This document shows, one piece after another, positions 24,382 through 35,000 of a DNA stretch of 64,000 bases (its first letter is position 1; every line of letters starts with the position of its first letter). Both the position numbers and the translations under genes were made by a program. This DNA comes from Rhizophagus irregularis (taxonomy: Eukaryota > Glomeromycota > Glomeromycetes > Glomerales > Glomeraceae), in NCBI RefSeq assembly GCF_026210795.1, contig NC_089451.1, forward strand, positions 3,270,001 to 3,334,000, in the 5' to 3' direction. Below the pieces are notes generated by a model that worked only from the letters and a program-made list of their open reading frames with translations, was not told the origin of the DNA and did not search any database.

Positions 24382-24433
24382 AATAATATATAAGTCGCAA
24401 CAAGGTTAGAGTTAAACGTTAAAAAATTTATGC

Positions 24434-24672
24434 TTAGGCCAGGCAAAAAAAATTTTTAGATTCTCGTGACATAAAATTTTAAAAATGACCCGGCCGGCCA
24501 GCATTTTTTTTTACAATTTACATATGTAAAATTTTTTCATATGTAAAATTTTTTTTACGCACATTGGCCAAAAAGTAAAATCACGTGATAAAAATTTTTT
24601 ACTATAAAAAAAAAATTTCCATTTTTCGAACAACTGACCCGGCCGGGTCACGAGAATCTAAATTTTTTATCA
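24434..24672. repeat. Inverted-repeat element with CCCGGCCGG motifs
   Basis: The ends contain AGATTCTCGTGAC and GTCACGAGAATCT, and both arms carry a GACCCGGCCGG block, so the element folds back on itself. A second copy of its left arm is at 59753-59822, where a LINE-tailed element has interrupted it. Confidence 0.7.
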
Positions 24673-24898
24673 CAAATAATTTGAATATATATACAGTATA
24701 TATGAGAAGAAAAATTTCCTTTGCGTAAAATCAATAAATCAATAAATCCGAAAATGTAAATAACCTTAATCAAATAATTAAAATAAATAACAAATTTTGA
24801 GTTTTTAGTCAGTAAGTAACAATTTTATACAAAATTTATTGAACTTGTTTATTTTTTAATATTTACTATTCTTATAATTCAAAACAATATTAAATCAT

Positions 24899-25276
24899 TA
24901 AGGCTGCTCCAATTTAATAGTTTGTTTAACGTCCTAATTTTATATAAAAATTGAGGGGGGGAGGGGGTCAAATTAAGTAAACATTTAAAAATAAACATAG
25001 TTTTTTCTTTATCACTCAATGCATTTTTACTAAAAATACATCTTAATTTATTACAGATAATGCAATTAATAAGTTTACATATATTACTTTTATTAATTAT
25101 ACCATTTTCTTTGGTAGATTCAATTACACTGGAAAGAAATTCTTTTAAATATTATACAGATCGGTGATGTTATTATAAGTCACGTGATATAACATATGTT
25201 TGTTTATTTTTAAAAATTTTTCAAAAATGAGGGGGGTGGGGTACGTTAAACAAACTATTAAATTGGAGTGGCCTAA
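24899..25276. repeat. TIR element with G-rich sub-terminal tracts
   Basis: The left TCCAATTTAATAGTTTGTTT is inverted at the right (AAACAAACTATTAAATTGGA). Just inside are G-runs at both ends (about 24955 and 25230). About 378 bp, no ORF. Confidence 0.75.
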
Positions 25277-25619
25277 ACTTCATAAAAACAAGAAGCTAAT
25301 TAATAGTATTTACAATTTGGTTATACAATATACATTATACGTTTTTATGTATGTGACACATGATTTTTAAGTTTAAAAAAAAAAAATAGCGAGTTTACTT
25401 AATTTTTTCAATCCCAAATTTTAAATTTTACACTCTACAAAAAAGAATGCAGTAGAAGGAAATTCAATCCACATTAGGAATTTAAGAATTTTTTTAGGCG
25501 TAACCCTGTGACGGGGCGTAAACTTAGTACGTAAATTTGTGTAAATATGCGTAAGCTTGTAAAGTTTTTGTAAATTTCTTATGAAAATTTACGTGAACTT
25601 GTGTAAACTTACGCATCGC
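25277..25619. other. Intergenic with GTAAA-type short repeats
   Basis: 25496-25612 contains repeated GCGTAA / GTAAACTT / TTTACG motifs in both orientations that could fold. No gene is seen. Confidence 0.4.
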
Positions 25620-26225
25620 AGGTGAATAAAAATTAAATATTTTTATAAATTATATTATGGTTATACATTAATACGAAAAAATTCGCCAACGCGCTTAAAT
25701 ATAATAATTATATCTTAACCTATTCAATCAATTACAGGATGAAAAAATTGTTAAAATTTAAATATTGGCTACTTTTACAAGTCATGTTACATAGTTTACG
25801 TGATGACAAATAAATATTTCTATCAATAATAGCGCCTGGAATTACTATTTTAAACGATAATTGTTTAATCTTATCAATTTATATCAAGAATTAATTTTAT
25901 TTACCTGGTAGGGTCATATGTAATATTGTTATCAAGCTGAAGTAAATTATTTCTTGTTAATACTCTTGATATGTAAAATGTCGCAAGTCACAATTCATAA
26001 CCACTTATTTTAACTCCATCTGCTAATAAACAAATTTAACATTTATTGTTAATGAATTAAAAAAAAAATGGTCGTAAAATTCAGCTATTGGCTATTACTA
26101 TCTTTCAAGTTCGTTTCGTATATAAATAATTCTTAGTAAATACTTTCCGTAAATTCCAATTCGTACTGTAAGTCCAGAAAGTTAAATAGTTGCGAACTAT
26201 ATGAACTAGAAAGTCCAAAAATAAG
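25620..26225. repeat. Segmental duplication, upstream segment, copy C (gene absent)
   Basis: Matches 5700-6190 (CAATTACAGGATG, then TTTACGTGATGA and the TTTTATTTACCTG block) and 14330-14600 (TTCTTGTTAAT, GTCGCAAGT, GTTAAATAGTTGCGAA). In copies A and B this DNA leads into the RING/TPR gene. Here it ends without one, although a relict of the gene's first exons lies at 30162. Confidence 0.7.
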
Positions 26226-26436
26226 ATTGACCATAAATGTATATTCTTCCTTTATTATATAAATGTATTTGTATTATACTTTTAATTTTTTCCATTTATA
26301 CTGACCGAAATGAAAATAGAATGAACGCATATTTATTAATAATATATTTTATGTTAATACTAAAAATGTTCTTACAATAATATTTTTTTTTTATCAATAA
26401 AAAAATTCACAGAAATTTTAAATATGGGTATACTTA

Positions 26437-26665
26437 CCATCGGAATTAAATTACGGCATATGAAGCTTATACCGTAATATATTAAATCGTCGTAATGCCG
26501 TAATTATTTAATGTCAAAAATACAAAAATTACACAAGGTAAGTAAATATTTATTTTCTGGTTATGCCGTAGATAATTTGTAATCCGTAAATCTATAATGC
26601 TGGTCTTGATGATTTGTTAAATATTAAAATGCCGTAATTTCGATTCGGCAAATTCCGACGGCATC
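26437..26665. repeat. Probable TIR element containing GCCGTAAT motifs
   Basis: The left CATCGGAATTAAATTACGGC pairs imperfectly with the right GCCGTAATTTCGATTCGGCA plus AATTCCGACGG. No ORF. Confidence 0.5.
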
Positions 26666-28064
26666 TATAAATATGGGTAAGAACCATAATAAATGATAAG
26701 GAAGAAATAAAGAGAAAATCAAAAGAAGTAACGAAACAATGTTTAATTTAGCACCAATAGTCCCCAAATAAATAACCATTACTAAAATACGGCGAGAATT
26801 AAAAACAGAAGTAAGAAATTTTAGAAATTTTCAAGTAACGAACGAGAACTTGAAATACAAAAAAGATCGGACCTTTATTTTCCTAAAAATCGAAAAATTT
26901 AAATTAATATTATACAACTGGAGGAAGGGTAATAATTTGTGAGAGTCATCATTATTATTACGTTGCATAATTATACAAAGAATTTAACGATAAACAACTT
27001 CTACATTTGATGATACAAATTTGGGATGTAAATAATTACAAGATTTATCCTATTATTAAACTATACTTGCCGCCATGCACTTACTAATTTTCAAAGTTTA
27101 ATCATACGCTAAAAATACCTGCAACTAGAGCGGAGTATTTAATGGGACGAGTATGAGATATTATTGAGATAGTTGAGATACATATACGTATATATAGTAT
27201 ATGATATATTATTTACAATTTTATATTAAAAATTATGATATAAACTTTTTTTAGTTCAACATCCATTTATATTATTTAAATAGAAATAAATATATAAATT
27301 TTTTTAAAATTAATTATCCAGATTATAATATCGACGACTTCTTGCTAAAAAAAAAATCCTGCAAAGGTACTTAAATAGACTTGCAAATATAGTGAATATA
27401 GTAAATCCGTCTAGTGATGCTGATTATTGGGAATTACGTAATTAAAAAATATTTCCATTTAGCAATTAGAATATACAGTATCAGGTATCTGCACGCCAAT
27501 CTTTTGCAGATCACGTAAACTCGTGTCAATCGTGTCATCATAAATATTCATAATAAGTATCCGAAAATAGCCAAGAAAAAAACTCCGAGATTTGCGTACG
27601 ATCATATTTTTTTTTTTTTAGAAATCAACATCAATAAACGTCACATACATATAAGGACATAAATTTCCAAAATGTATTAATCCATATTCAGGGTACGACT
27701 TTACACTATTTTTTTATAGGTAACTTTAATTTGTGCGAGGTTCAGCCACGACAGCCCAATATCGGCCGATCAACGTATTGGGCGGCAAATCACATGCTTT
27801 TTTTAATTTTAATGAAACATTTTGTTTGTTTTTATTGAACAAATACTTCTAATTTTGGTCTGATCGCCTAATTTTTAAGATCTATTTTTAGTTGAGATGT
27901 TTATTATGTTTGTAAAGCAGAAAAAAAATATACATAAATAATACAAGTGCCCAAAGGAAGCACAGAATCAAAACAAAAATCTCTTTTTTTTTCACATTTT
28001 CATTTTTTTTTTTAAAAAAAAAAGAAAAGGGAAATTTTTTCTTTTTACTATAAAATAAAAAAAA
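26666..28064. other. Intergenic, no gene recognised
   Basis: AT-rich, including a palindrome-like block near 27762 (CCCAATATCGGCCGATCAACG). The last 200 bases are A/T homopolymer-rich and lead into the F-box gene. Confidence 0.45.
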
Positions 28065-29594
28065 ATGAATACGACAACTCATATTCCTAATGATATTATT
28101 CGAGAAATAATTTCACATATAAATTCAAAAGATATTAATACGTTATATTCATGTTTATTAGTTAATCGTACATGGTGTGAACATATAATTCCATTATTAT
28201 GGAAGTATCCATTTAATATAATTAAGAAAAATCCAAGAAAACTTGTAACAATTTATTTTAATTATTGTGATGAACAAACAAAATCTATTACTCGTACCGT
28301 AAATCATAATAAAACACTCATTAAATATCCTTCATATCTTCAAAAAGTTTCATTCATGAAGATTTATGATGCAATATTAGATTGGGTATTATTTAATAAC
28401 GATAAAACTGAGAATAATGAAGAAATCAAAAGTTTTCCATCAAAAAAAGATCAAATATTTTCAATTATGTTATCAAAGGAAATGTTAAAAATGTTTTTAA
28501 ATAATTCTCCACTTTTAGAATATTTAAAAATTGATATTTCAAGGGAATTAAGAAGACGAACTCGTTGTGAATTTATTTCATTTTCTTCTTCTTTAAATAT
28601 TAGTTTAAACAGATTAAATACATTACATTGCTCAAATGATAATGCAAATAATGAAATACTTAAAGTAATAGCACAATCAACAACAACGATTAAGAATATA
28701 ATCATTTTCGAAAATGATGATTGGAATAATGATAATGTCGGCATTGTAAATTCAACTATCAGTAAATTAATTAAAACTCAACAAGGAATTGAAAGAGTGA
28801 CTATTAATCAAGTTAGTAAAGGAATAACTGAAATTCTTTCTTCGCTTAAATCTCAAAAAAATACTTTAAAAGAAATTCATTTTAATCACGTATCATTTGG
28901 TAAAGATGAAAATGCCTTAAAATATATTTCCGATTTTAGTGAAAATCTCAAAGAACTTAGATTTAGAAATTGTTATAATTTAACCAATAACGTCATGAAA
29001 GAATTATTAAGTATTGAATTTCCTAAATTAATTTCATTAGAAATTAATAATGATGATTATTTTTCAAATACTGAAAATTATCCCACGAAAGAAATTCTCG
29101 AATTAATTAAAAATCTAGGAAATAATTTATCCGAATTAATTTTAAATACGTCATCACTTTCAAACTCAATATTTCATCATATTAAAAATTATTGTAATAA
29201 TTTAACCACACTTGGATTGGATATTGGTTACAATCAATTATTACTTTTATTTGAATTATTCAAATCATTAAATAAATTAGAAAGATTTATCGTACAAAGT
29301 GATGGTGGTTCAATTCATATTGATAATTGGTTGAAAAAAATTCCTCAATCCATTACTTCACTTGAAGTAAATGGTTGGATTATTTCTCCAAATGGATTAA
29401 ATGATTTTTTGAATATTAATAGAAATAAAATTAATATTCTATCTTGGAGATTACCTACAAATGTGAATTTTAATGATTATTCTAATATTATCGATAATTA
29501 TATTATTAAAAATAATCTTTATTTTGTTAAAAGTTTACAAAATCATTATCAAAAAGGTCAATATTGGGATGAAGTTAGAATAGAATTCATTTAG
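28065..29594 (+). CDS. F-box protein with LRR-like region
   Basis: A single-exon 509-aa protein. The N-terminus (about 7-50) is an F-box: Ile-Pro-Asn-Asp-Ile-Ile-Arg-Glu-Ile, then Ser-Cys-Leu-Leu-Val-Asn-Arg-Thr-Trp-Cys and Leu-Leu-Trp-Lys. These positions are those that bind SKP1 in SCF ubiquitin ligases. The remainder has recurring Leu/Ile-rich units (for example Leu-Lys-Glu-Leu-Arg-Phe-Arg-Asn-Cys and Leu-Ser-Glu-Leu-Ile-Leu) spaced 25-30 residues, consistent with degenerate leucine-rich repeats that would select substrates. The substrate is unknown. The ATG follows an A-rich leader closely (28020-28064). Intronless F-box/LRR genes are numerous in this group of fungi, so this is an ordinary member. 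Confidence 0.85.
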   Translation: MNTTTHIPNDIIREIISHINSKDINTLYSCLLVNRTWCEHIIPLLWKYPFNIIKKNPRKLVTIYFNYCDEQTKSITRTVNHNKTLIKYPSYLQKVSFMKIYDAILDWVLFNNDKTENNEEIKSFPSKKDQIFSIMLSKEMLKMFLNNSPLLEYLKIDISRELRRRTRCEFISFSSSLNISLNRLNTLHCSNDNANNEILKVIAQSTTTIKNIIIFENDDWNNDNVGIVNSTISKLIKTQQGIERVTINQVSKGITEILSSLKSQKNTLKEIHFNHVSFGKDENALKYISDFSENLKELRFRNCYNLTNNVMKELLSIEFPKLISLEINNDDYFSNTENYPTKEILELIKNLGNNLSELILNTSSLSNSIFHHIKNYCNNLTTLGLDIGYNQLLLLFELFKSLNKLERFIVQSDGGSIHIDNWLKKIPQSITSLEVNGWIISPNGLNDFLNINRNKINILSWRLPTNVNFNDYSNIIDNYIIKNNLYFVKSLQNHYQKGQYWDEVRIEFI

Positions 29595-30161
29595 ATGCGT
29601 AACGCGGACAAGTATATTCCTAAGCTGAAATTTATTTAGATTTCCGTATAATTTATTTATTTAGAACTTTTAGAATTTTTATTTTCGTTATTACTTATTT
29701 ATACTTATATATAGATCTTCGTTAATATTTATATTTATACTTTATAGATTTTCGTTAATATTTTAATATCGTCCGTTTATATTATCATTTCATGTTTCAT
29801 GCTTTTTTTTCGTAGATAGAATTTACAAACAACACGCAAATCGTATCTGTTTATTTATTTATTTGTCGTTTTAATATAATACATATAATACGTATAGAAA
29901 AAATTTCACTAACACTACAAACATCACATCACAAACACCACACACAAACGCAAGCAAAAATTAAGATTTAGCAAGATAAATTTAATAAAATTTAATACTT
30001 TAATAATTGTTCATTAATGAATGACGCTCGCTCTGCTGATCTTCGGTACTTTTATGCCTGTAGATCAGGTGAAAATCAGGAGATCAGCAGCGTATAGTCT
30101 GTAATCATATATACTATAATTGTCCTTTTTTCGTATTTTTTCAAGTAATAAAAATAATAAA
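29595..30161. other. Intergenic
   Basis: AT-rich. A CTGCTGATCT / AGATCAGCAG inverted pair occurs at about 30034-30090. No gene is seen. Confidence 0.45.
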
Positions 30162-30320
30162 ATGAAATTGAACTCAAACCAGGTAAATCAATATAGCTTA
30201 CAATAATAATTTATATAGTAGGTAGAGTGGAACAACTCCACGAAAATAACTCTGTTGAATCCAAGGTGCTTCTATCAAACATTTATCCAATAAATAGACA
30301 GAATACTGCGGTCGGTCGTC
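30162..30320 (+). pseudogene. Relict 5' end of a third RING/TPR paralog
   Basis: ATG plus Asn-Ser-Asn-Gln at 30162-30182, a GTAAAT donor, a short A/T-rich intron ending ATAG, then a stretch encoding Asn-Ser-Val-Glu-Ser-Lys-Val-Leu-Leu. This parallels the seven-residue first exon and the start of exon 2 in the genes at 6844 and 20010. The rest of the gene is absent and the frame closes soon. It is a fragment from the same gene family. Confidence 0.6.
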
Positions 30321-30941
30321 AGTCATTAGTAATATTGCGGTGATCAATAGGAACTAATACACATTTCATTATAAAATATCAGTCATCGAAACAATAACTA
30401 AATTTAAATGTCCATTCGCCCCACTTAATTAGTTTTCACAAACGCAACATTATACTTGAAATTTCATAGAGAGTACCTTAAACTATCTAATAATGAAAAT
30501 GATCATTGGAGTAACTACTTGATTTTTTAAAATGTTTTTTTTTTCGATTAAATAAAATTTGGTAAATATTTATTTGATAAATTATCAATAAAATATTTGA
30601 CGAGTGTATGCTTTCTTAGAAATGCTGCTTAAACGAACAAATAAATACAATATCATATAAATATCACTGTGATACATAATGAGTAAAAATTTCTAGATTA
30701 TAGGTTCACGTGAGTAATTTTTTTTTTTTGGTCAGACTATTTATCTTACCTTGAAAAAAAAAATCTCCATTTGAGACTAACATTGTTTATACTATTGTTG
30801 TAATTCAACTCCCTTGAAACAAATTTCCATCATTGCTTGTTTGTCATATGATCTGTCTTATCTAATTGATTATAAATACGCCCAAATCAATTCTTTTGAA
30901 AATTTTTAAAATTCTTTTTTTAAAAAAAAAAATACAAAAAT
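30321..30941. other. Intergenic upstream of the PAM18-like gene
   Basis: AT-rich, no supported feature other than A/T runs. Confidence 0.45.
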
Positions 30942-31403
30942 ATGGTAAATAATTTAATCAAGATATATATAAAAAAATTTTTTTTTTATTAATAAAAATT
31001 TAATTTAATTGATTTAGGCAACACCATTTCTTATTGGAGTAGGGATAGGAACAGCTGGTAGATTTTCGATAAAAGCTACACAGAAATATAAACCATCAAG
31101 AACTATTAGAAGTGTATATTATAAAGGAGGGTTTGATAATGAAATGAATAAACGAGAAGCTGCCTTAATTTTAGGCTTAAAGTATGTTTTTTTATTAAGT
31201 AATTTTATTTATTTAAAAGCAATATATTTTTTTATTAACAAAGAAATTTTATAAATAGAGAAAGAGATATTAATAGAGCTAAAATTAAAGAGGCTTATAG
31301 AAAAACTTTGATGCTTAATCATCCTGATAAAGGTGGTTCTCCTTATTTAGCTAGTAAAATTATTGAAGCTAAGAATTTTCTTGAAAAAGTTGTTAGAAAA
31401 TAA
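30942..31403 (+). CDS. PAM18: PAM18/TIM14-type mitochondrial J-protein
   Basis: Exons 30942-30944, 31018-31181 and 31259-31403 give 103 aa. The first coding exon is only the ATG, followed at once by a GTAAAT intron. The product stimulates mitochondrial Hsp70 in the presequence-translocase import motor at the inner membrane. Visible features: a short hydrophobic N-terminal segment with Gly-x-Gly (residues 2-18), the conserved Tyr-Tyr-Lys-Gly-Gly-Phe and [11 protein letters not shown], and a C-terminal J domain with the diagnostic His-Pro-Asp-Lys-Gly-Gly-Ser-Pro-Tyr. Length and order match the DNAJC19/PAM18 family. All three parts join in frame. This is a conserved housekeeping gene. Confidence 0.93.
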
Positions 31404-31469
31404 TGAAAAATATTTGTCTTTTAACAAAAATTTATATTAATAATATATAATACAATAGATTTAGCTTTT

Positions 31470-31575
31470 CAGATATTAATAGAGCTAAAATTAAAGTGTC
31501 TCATAGGATAATTAATTGTGCATTCTGATAGAGGTTTGTTTTCCAAGTAAAATTAATGAAGCAAATAGTACTCAA
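31470..31575 (+). pseudogene. Decayed copy of the last PAM18 exon
   Basis: Repeats GATATTAATAGAGCTAAAAT and following sequence of the J-domain exon (31266 onward), but then accumulates changes and stops. The His-Pro-Asp region is altered. It is a local tandem duplication of exon 3. Confidence 0.65.
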
Positions 31576-32019
31576 ATAGTTTTCGATTATTAAACAATCT
31601 ATACTTAAAACAAATGTTTGCGAAAAAAAGTTTATACAGTATATTAGAAAATAATTATTTTAACTTTGGAAAGTCTTCCAATTGTTAAATGTGATTAACT
31701 ACAGTTCGTGATAATGAAAAATTTAATAACTGAAAAAATGTATAAAGTTAAATGATTTAAATTTACTTTTGGAACTTTATTTTTGCGATAGTATATAAAA
31801 AGTTTTAAAATAAGCTATTTGTTTTACTTCGAGTGAGGAAAATCATATACTATATATTTATATTCAATATGATTTCAAACGTTTCTATATCAGCAATAAA
31901 AATGTAAATTATACAAAATCACGTGATTTTTAGACGCCCCCAAAAAATGTAAAATTTGACTAAGGACTTAAATAATTACGAATTCGGCATAAACTATTAC
32001 TAATTAATCTATCTACAAA
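31576..32019. other. Intergenic between convergent genes
   Basis: AT-rich, nothing recognised. Confidence 0.45.
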
Positions 32020-35000
32020 TCAAAGTTTATAAATTTTTTTCTTCAATTTTTCTAATATATGATCCAAATCAATTTTCATATCTTCAAATTCTTCAATATC
32101 TATAACTCTTTTAATCAAATCATCAGTATTCTCACCCACTAATTTAATATAATCTTCAACTATCATTTTAATATTATTATCATCATATGTTAAAAGTGAA
32201 TATTTGTCACAATTTGTTTCTTTATAAATACTACTTAACGCAAGTGTAGAGTTGATTTCAAAATTTTTATAGATAGGTCCCTTATCATTATCACTTCTTG
32301 TATTATACCACTCTTCAAAATAGTCAGCTTTACTAAAGAAATAAATATGTTTTGGTTCAAGTCCAGGTTTCGAAAAATAAATATGTAATGCTTCATAATC
32401 TGATATGAAATTTGCTTTGTGCCTTAATAAAATTTGTCTACTTTTAGCTATGGTATCTTCATATACATTACTAAAAAGATAGTAAGCAGTTAAAGTGAAT
32501 ATCGAATAAGTTGTATTTGCTAAATTATTGAATAAAATTACCTCATATAAGCAATCACCATATTTTGTAAAACGATTACAAGAAGTATGCTAGCAATCAA
32601 AGTAAGTACATCAACAGCCCAATAATCAAACTCATCTCTTTGAACCCAATTACCATTAATCCAAAAATATGTAGCCATCATTGCTTTAGAAAAGGATGTG
32701 AACGGATTATCATTAGACGTAGGATCAAAATTAGTTGTAAGATCAATATGAAGTGTCTCATTTGTTAAAGTATTTGTAGCATTTCCACTATATGTAGTAG
32801 TATCTTTGATCATAATATTCGTAGGATTTCTGAGCAACACAAACCTACATAAAATTAAATAAAAAAAGTTAACCTTAGTTAAATCTAAGATGAAATTAAT
32901 GAATCAGAAAAAAGTTTTTACATTGTATGTGCAAATGCGAATATCACAATTAAAATAAACAAAAAGAATGGAAATATGGTTTTGAAGACAATTATGACAT
33001 GATATACGTAAATTCCAATGACTAACAAGTGGAAAAGAATAGGTTAATCAATAATATAATGATGTAATAAAATAGTAACATTTTTTTATATTAATTTTGT
33101 ATTTTACCTGGTATTAGCCGAAGATAGAGAATCTGAAATTATTAAAATAGTTAATTAATTATTCTTATGTAAAAGCTTAAATAATCACATACAGATCAAA
33201 GTTACCAATTCAATCCAAAGCAAAAAAATTGAGAATGATATCTCCACAACTAAACTAGTTTCCTTAACACTTCCATAACCATCAGAAAGCTGAAAATCAT
33301 CAAGCATCATCGACATTACCATTACAGGAAGTATAATAGAAATCATATCAAAATTGTTAAATAAGTCAAGAATATATTTTTTAGGTCCACGATAACGAAT
33401 CTGTTTCACTTCAATAATAAATAGATAAATTGCCAAATAATAGAATACAATAATCAAAACTAATAAAAAATTTCCATTTACAATAAAACCACGATTCAAA
33501 TATGCCCAACTAACTAACACAAAACAAATGGCAAAAATGAGAAAACGAAGGAAGAGAAAATACAAGGAATATTTTGTTTTCCGCCAACGAAAATTGATAA
33601 CCGCTTCAATTGCTGGATTGTCATAAATATAATCATTATTCTCATACTGTATCATCCTAGTAAAAGGACTCAACTTATTCGTTTCATCCTGTTTGATTTG
33701 GCGCGGTGGTGGTAGAAGTATAGAAGAAAAATGATTTAAAATGTTTCTAAATAAGTTATACTTTTTTTTGGCCATTTTAATGTTATTTAAAGTAAAACCA
33801 GGAAATGGGACAACTCGTAAAGCTAATGGTGATTTTTCTTCGAAGTTTCCATATCCTTCGAATTTATTTATTAAATCTTCAAATTTCTTCCAAATATCGT
33901 ACCACTTAAGTTTAACATCAGACTTCAACTTAACTAAAGGTATCAAAGTTTTAAATTTGGTGTCACTATTGTAGTCTGAGTATCCTTTTGGAAGAATTTC
34001 GTCAGGATCTTGACCCGAGAGACCCTGATCCGTAAAACATCTGATAAATAACTTTCTGGCAAAATCGTCTAAGTTTCATGTAAAAAAAATTTATAAATTT
34101 CACAAATTTTGGATGAAAATAAAATTAAAATTAAAAAAGAAAAACGAACCATAATTATATTCAAATAATAAAGGAATTGCCTTAGAAACGGTACACATCC
34201 AACCTACACAATTCGTAGGATTTCTAGAGTAATATTCCAAAAGATAAGCAACAATAATCGCATCTTTAAGCTCACGGCCTATAAATAAAATAATGTTATT
34301 TTGATTATAATCAATAATATTGCATCCTGAAGTTAGATTTACCTCTACAATAATAAATTGCTAGTTCCATATTATTTTCTGGCTTTTTTGGCTCTATTTT
34401 GAAAAAGTCAAGGTATTTATTTTTACAATAATAAATTGTTAGTTCCATTTTATTTTCTGGCTTTTTTAGCTCATCTCTTTTGCTAAAGTTAAGGTCATCC
34501 TCTTTTAAAAACTTTTTTCCTGGCCATAATTTATTACTTGGTACATGTCTGTAATCAATTTTATTTTTGGCGGTTTCTTCATATCCAAATAATATAAATT
34601 TTATTAAACGATCACAATCAGCAAGTATTAAACTTTTCATAAGATTATATCGAATATCTAATAATCTGAAATTTTCTGGTTCATATTTAGCAAATTTCCA
34701 GATTATATGTTCGATATAGTTAGTCAACCTCTTATACTTTTTATTAATAAGAAGTGTTAATGAGTGTTAATAGTATTATTTCCAAAAAAAAACAATAAAC
34801 TTTAATTAAATTCTTTCTTGTTTAACTTACTTTATAAATATCTGCATCGCCTTTACTTTTATAACGTTTTCTTATATGTTCTAACGCTTTGCAAGCGTGT
34901 CTTGCTACATGAGATTTTTTAATAACATCTTTCCCTTGAATCACTTTTTCTCGTATTTTTATATTTAAATAATTATTTGTTATTTCTTGTCTTTTTTCCT

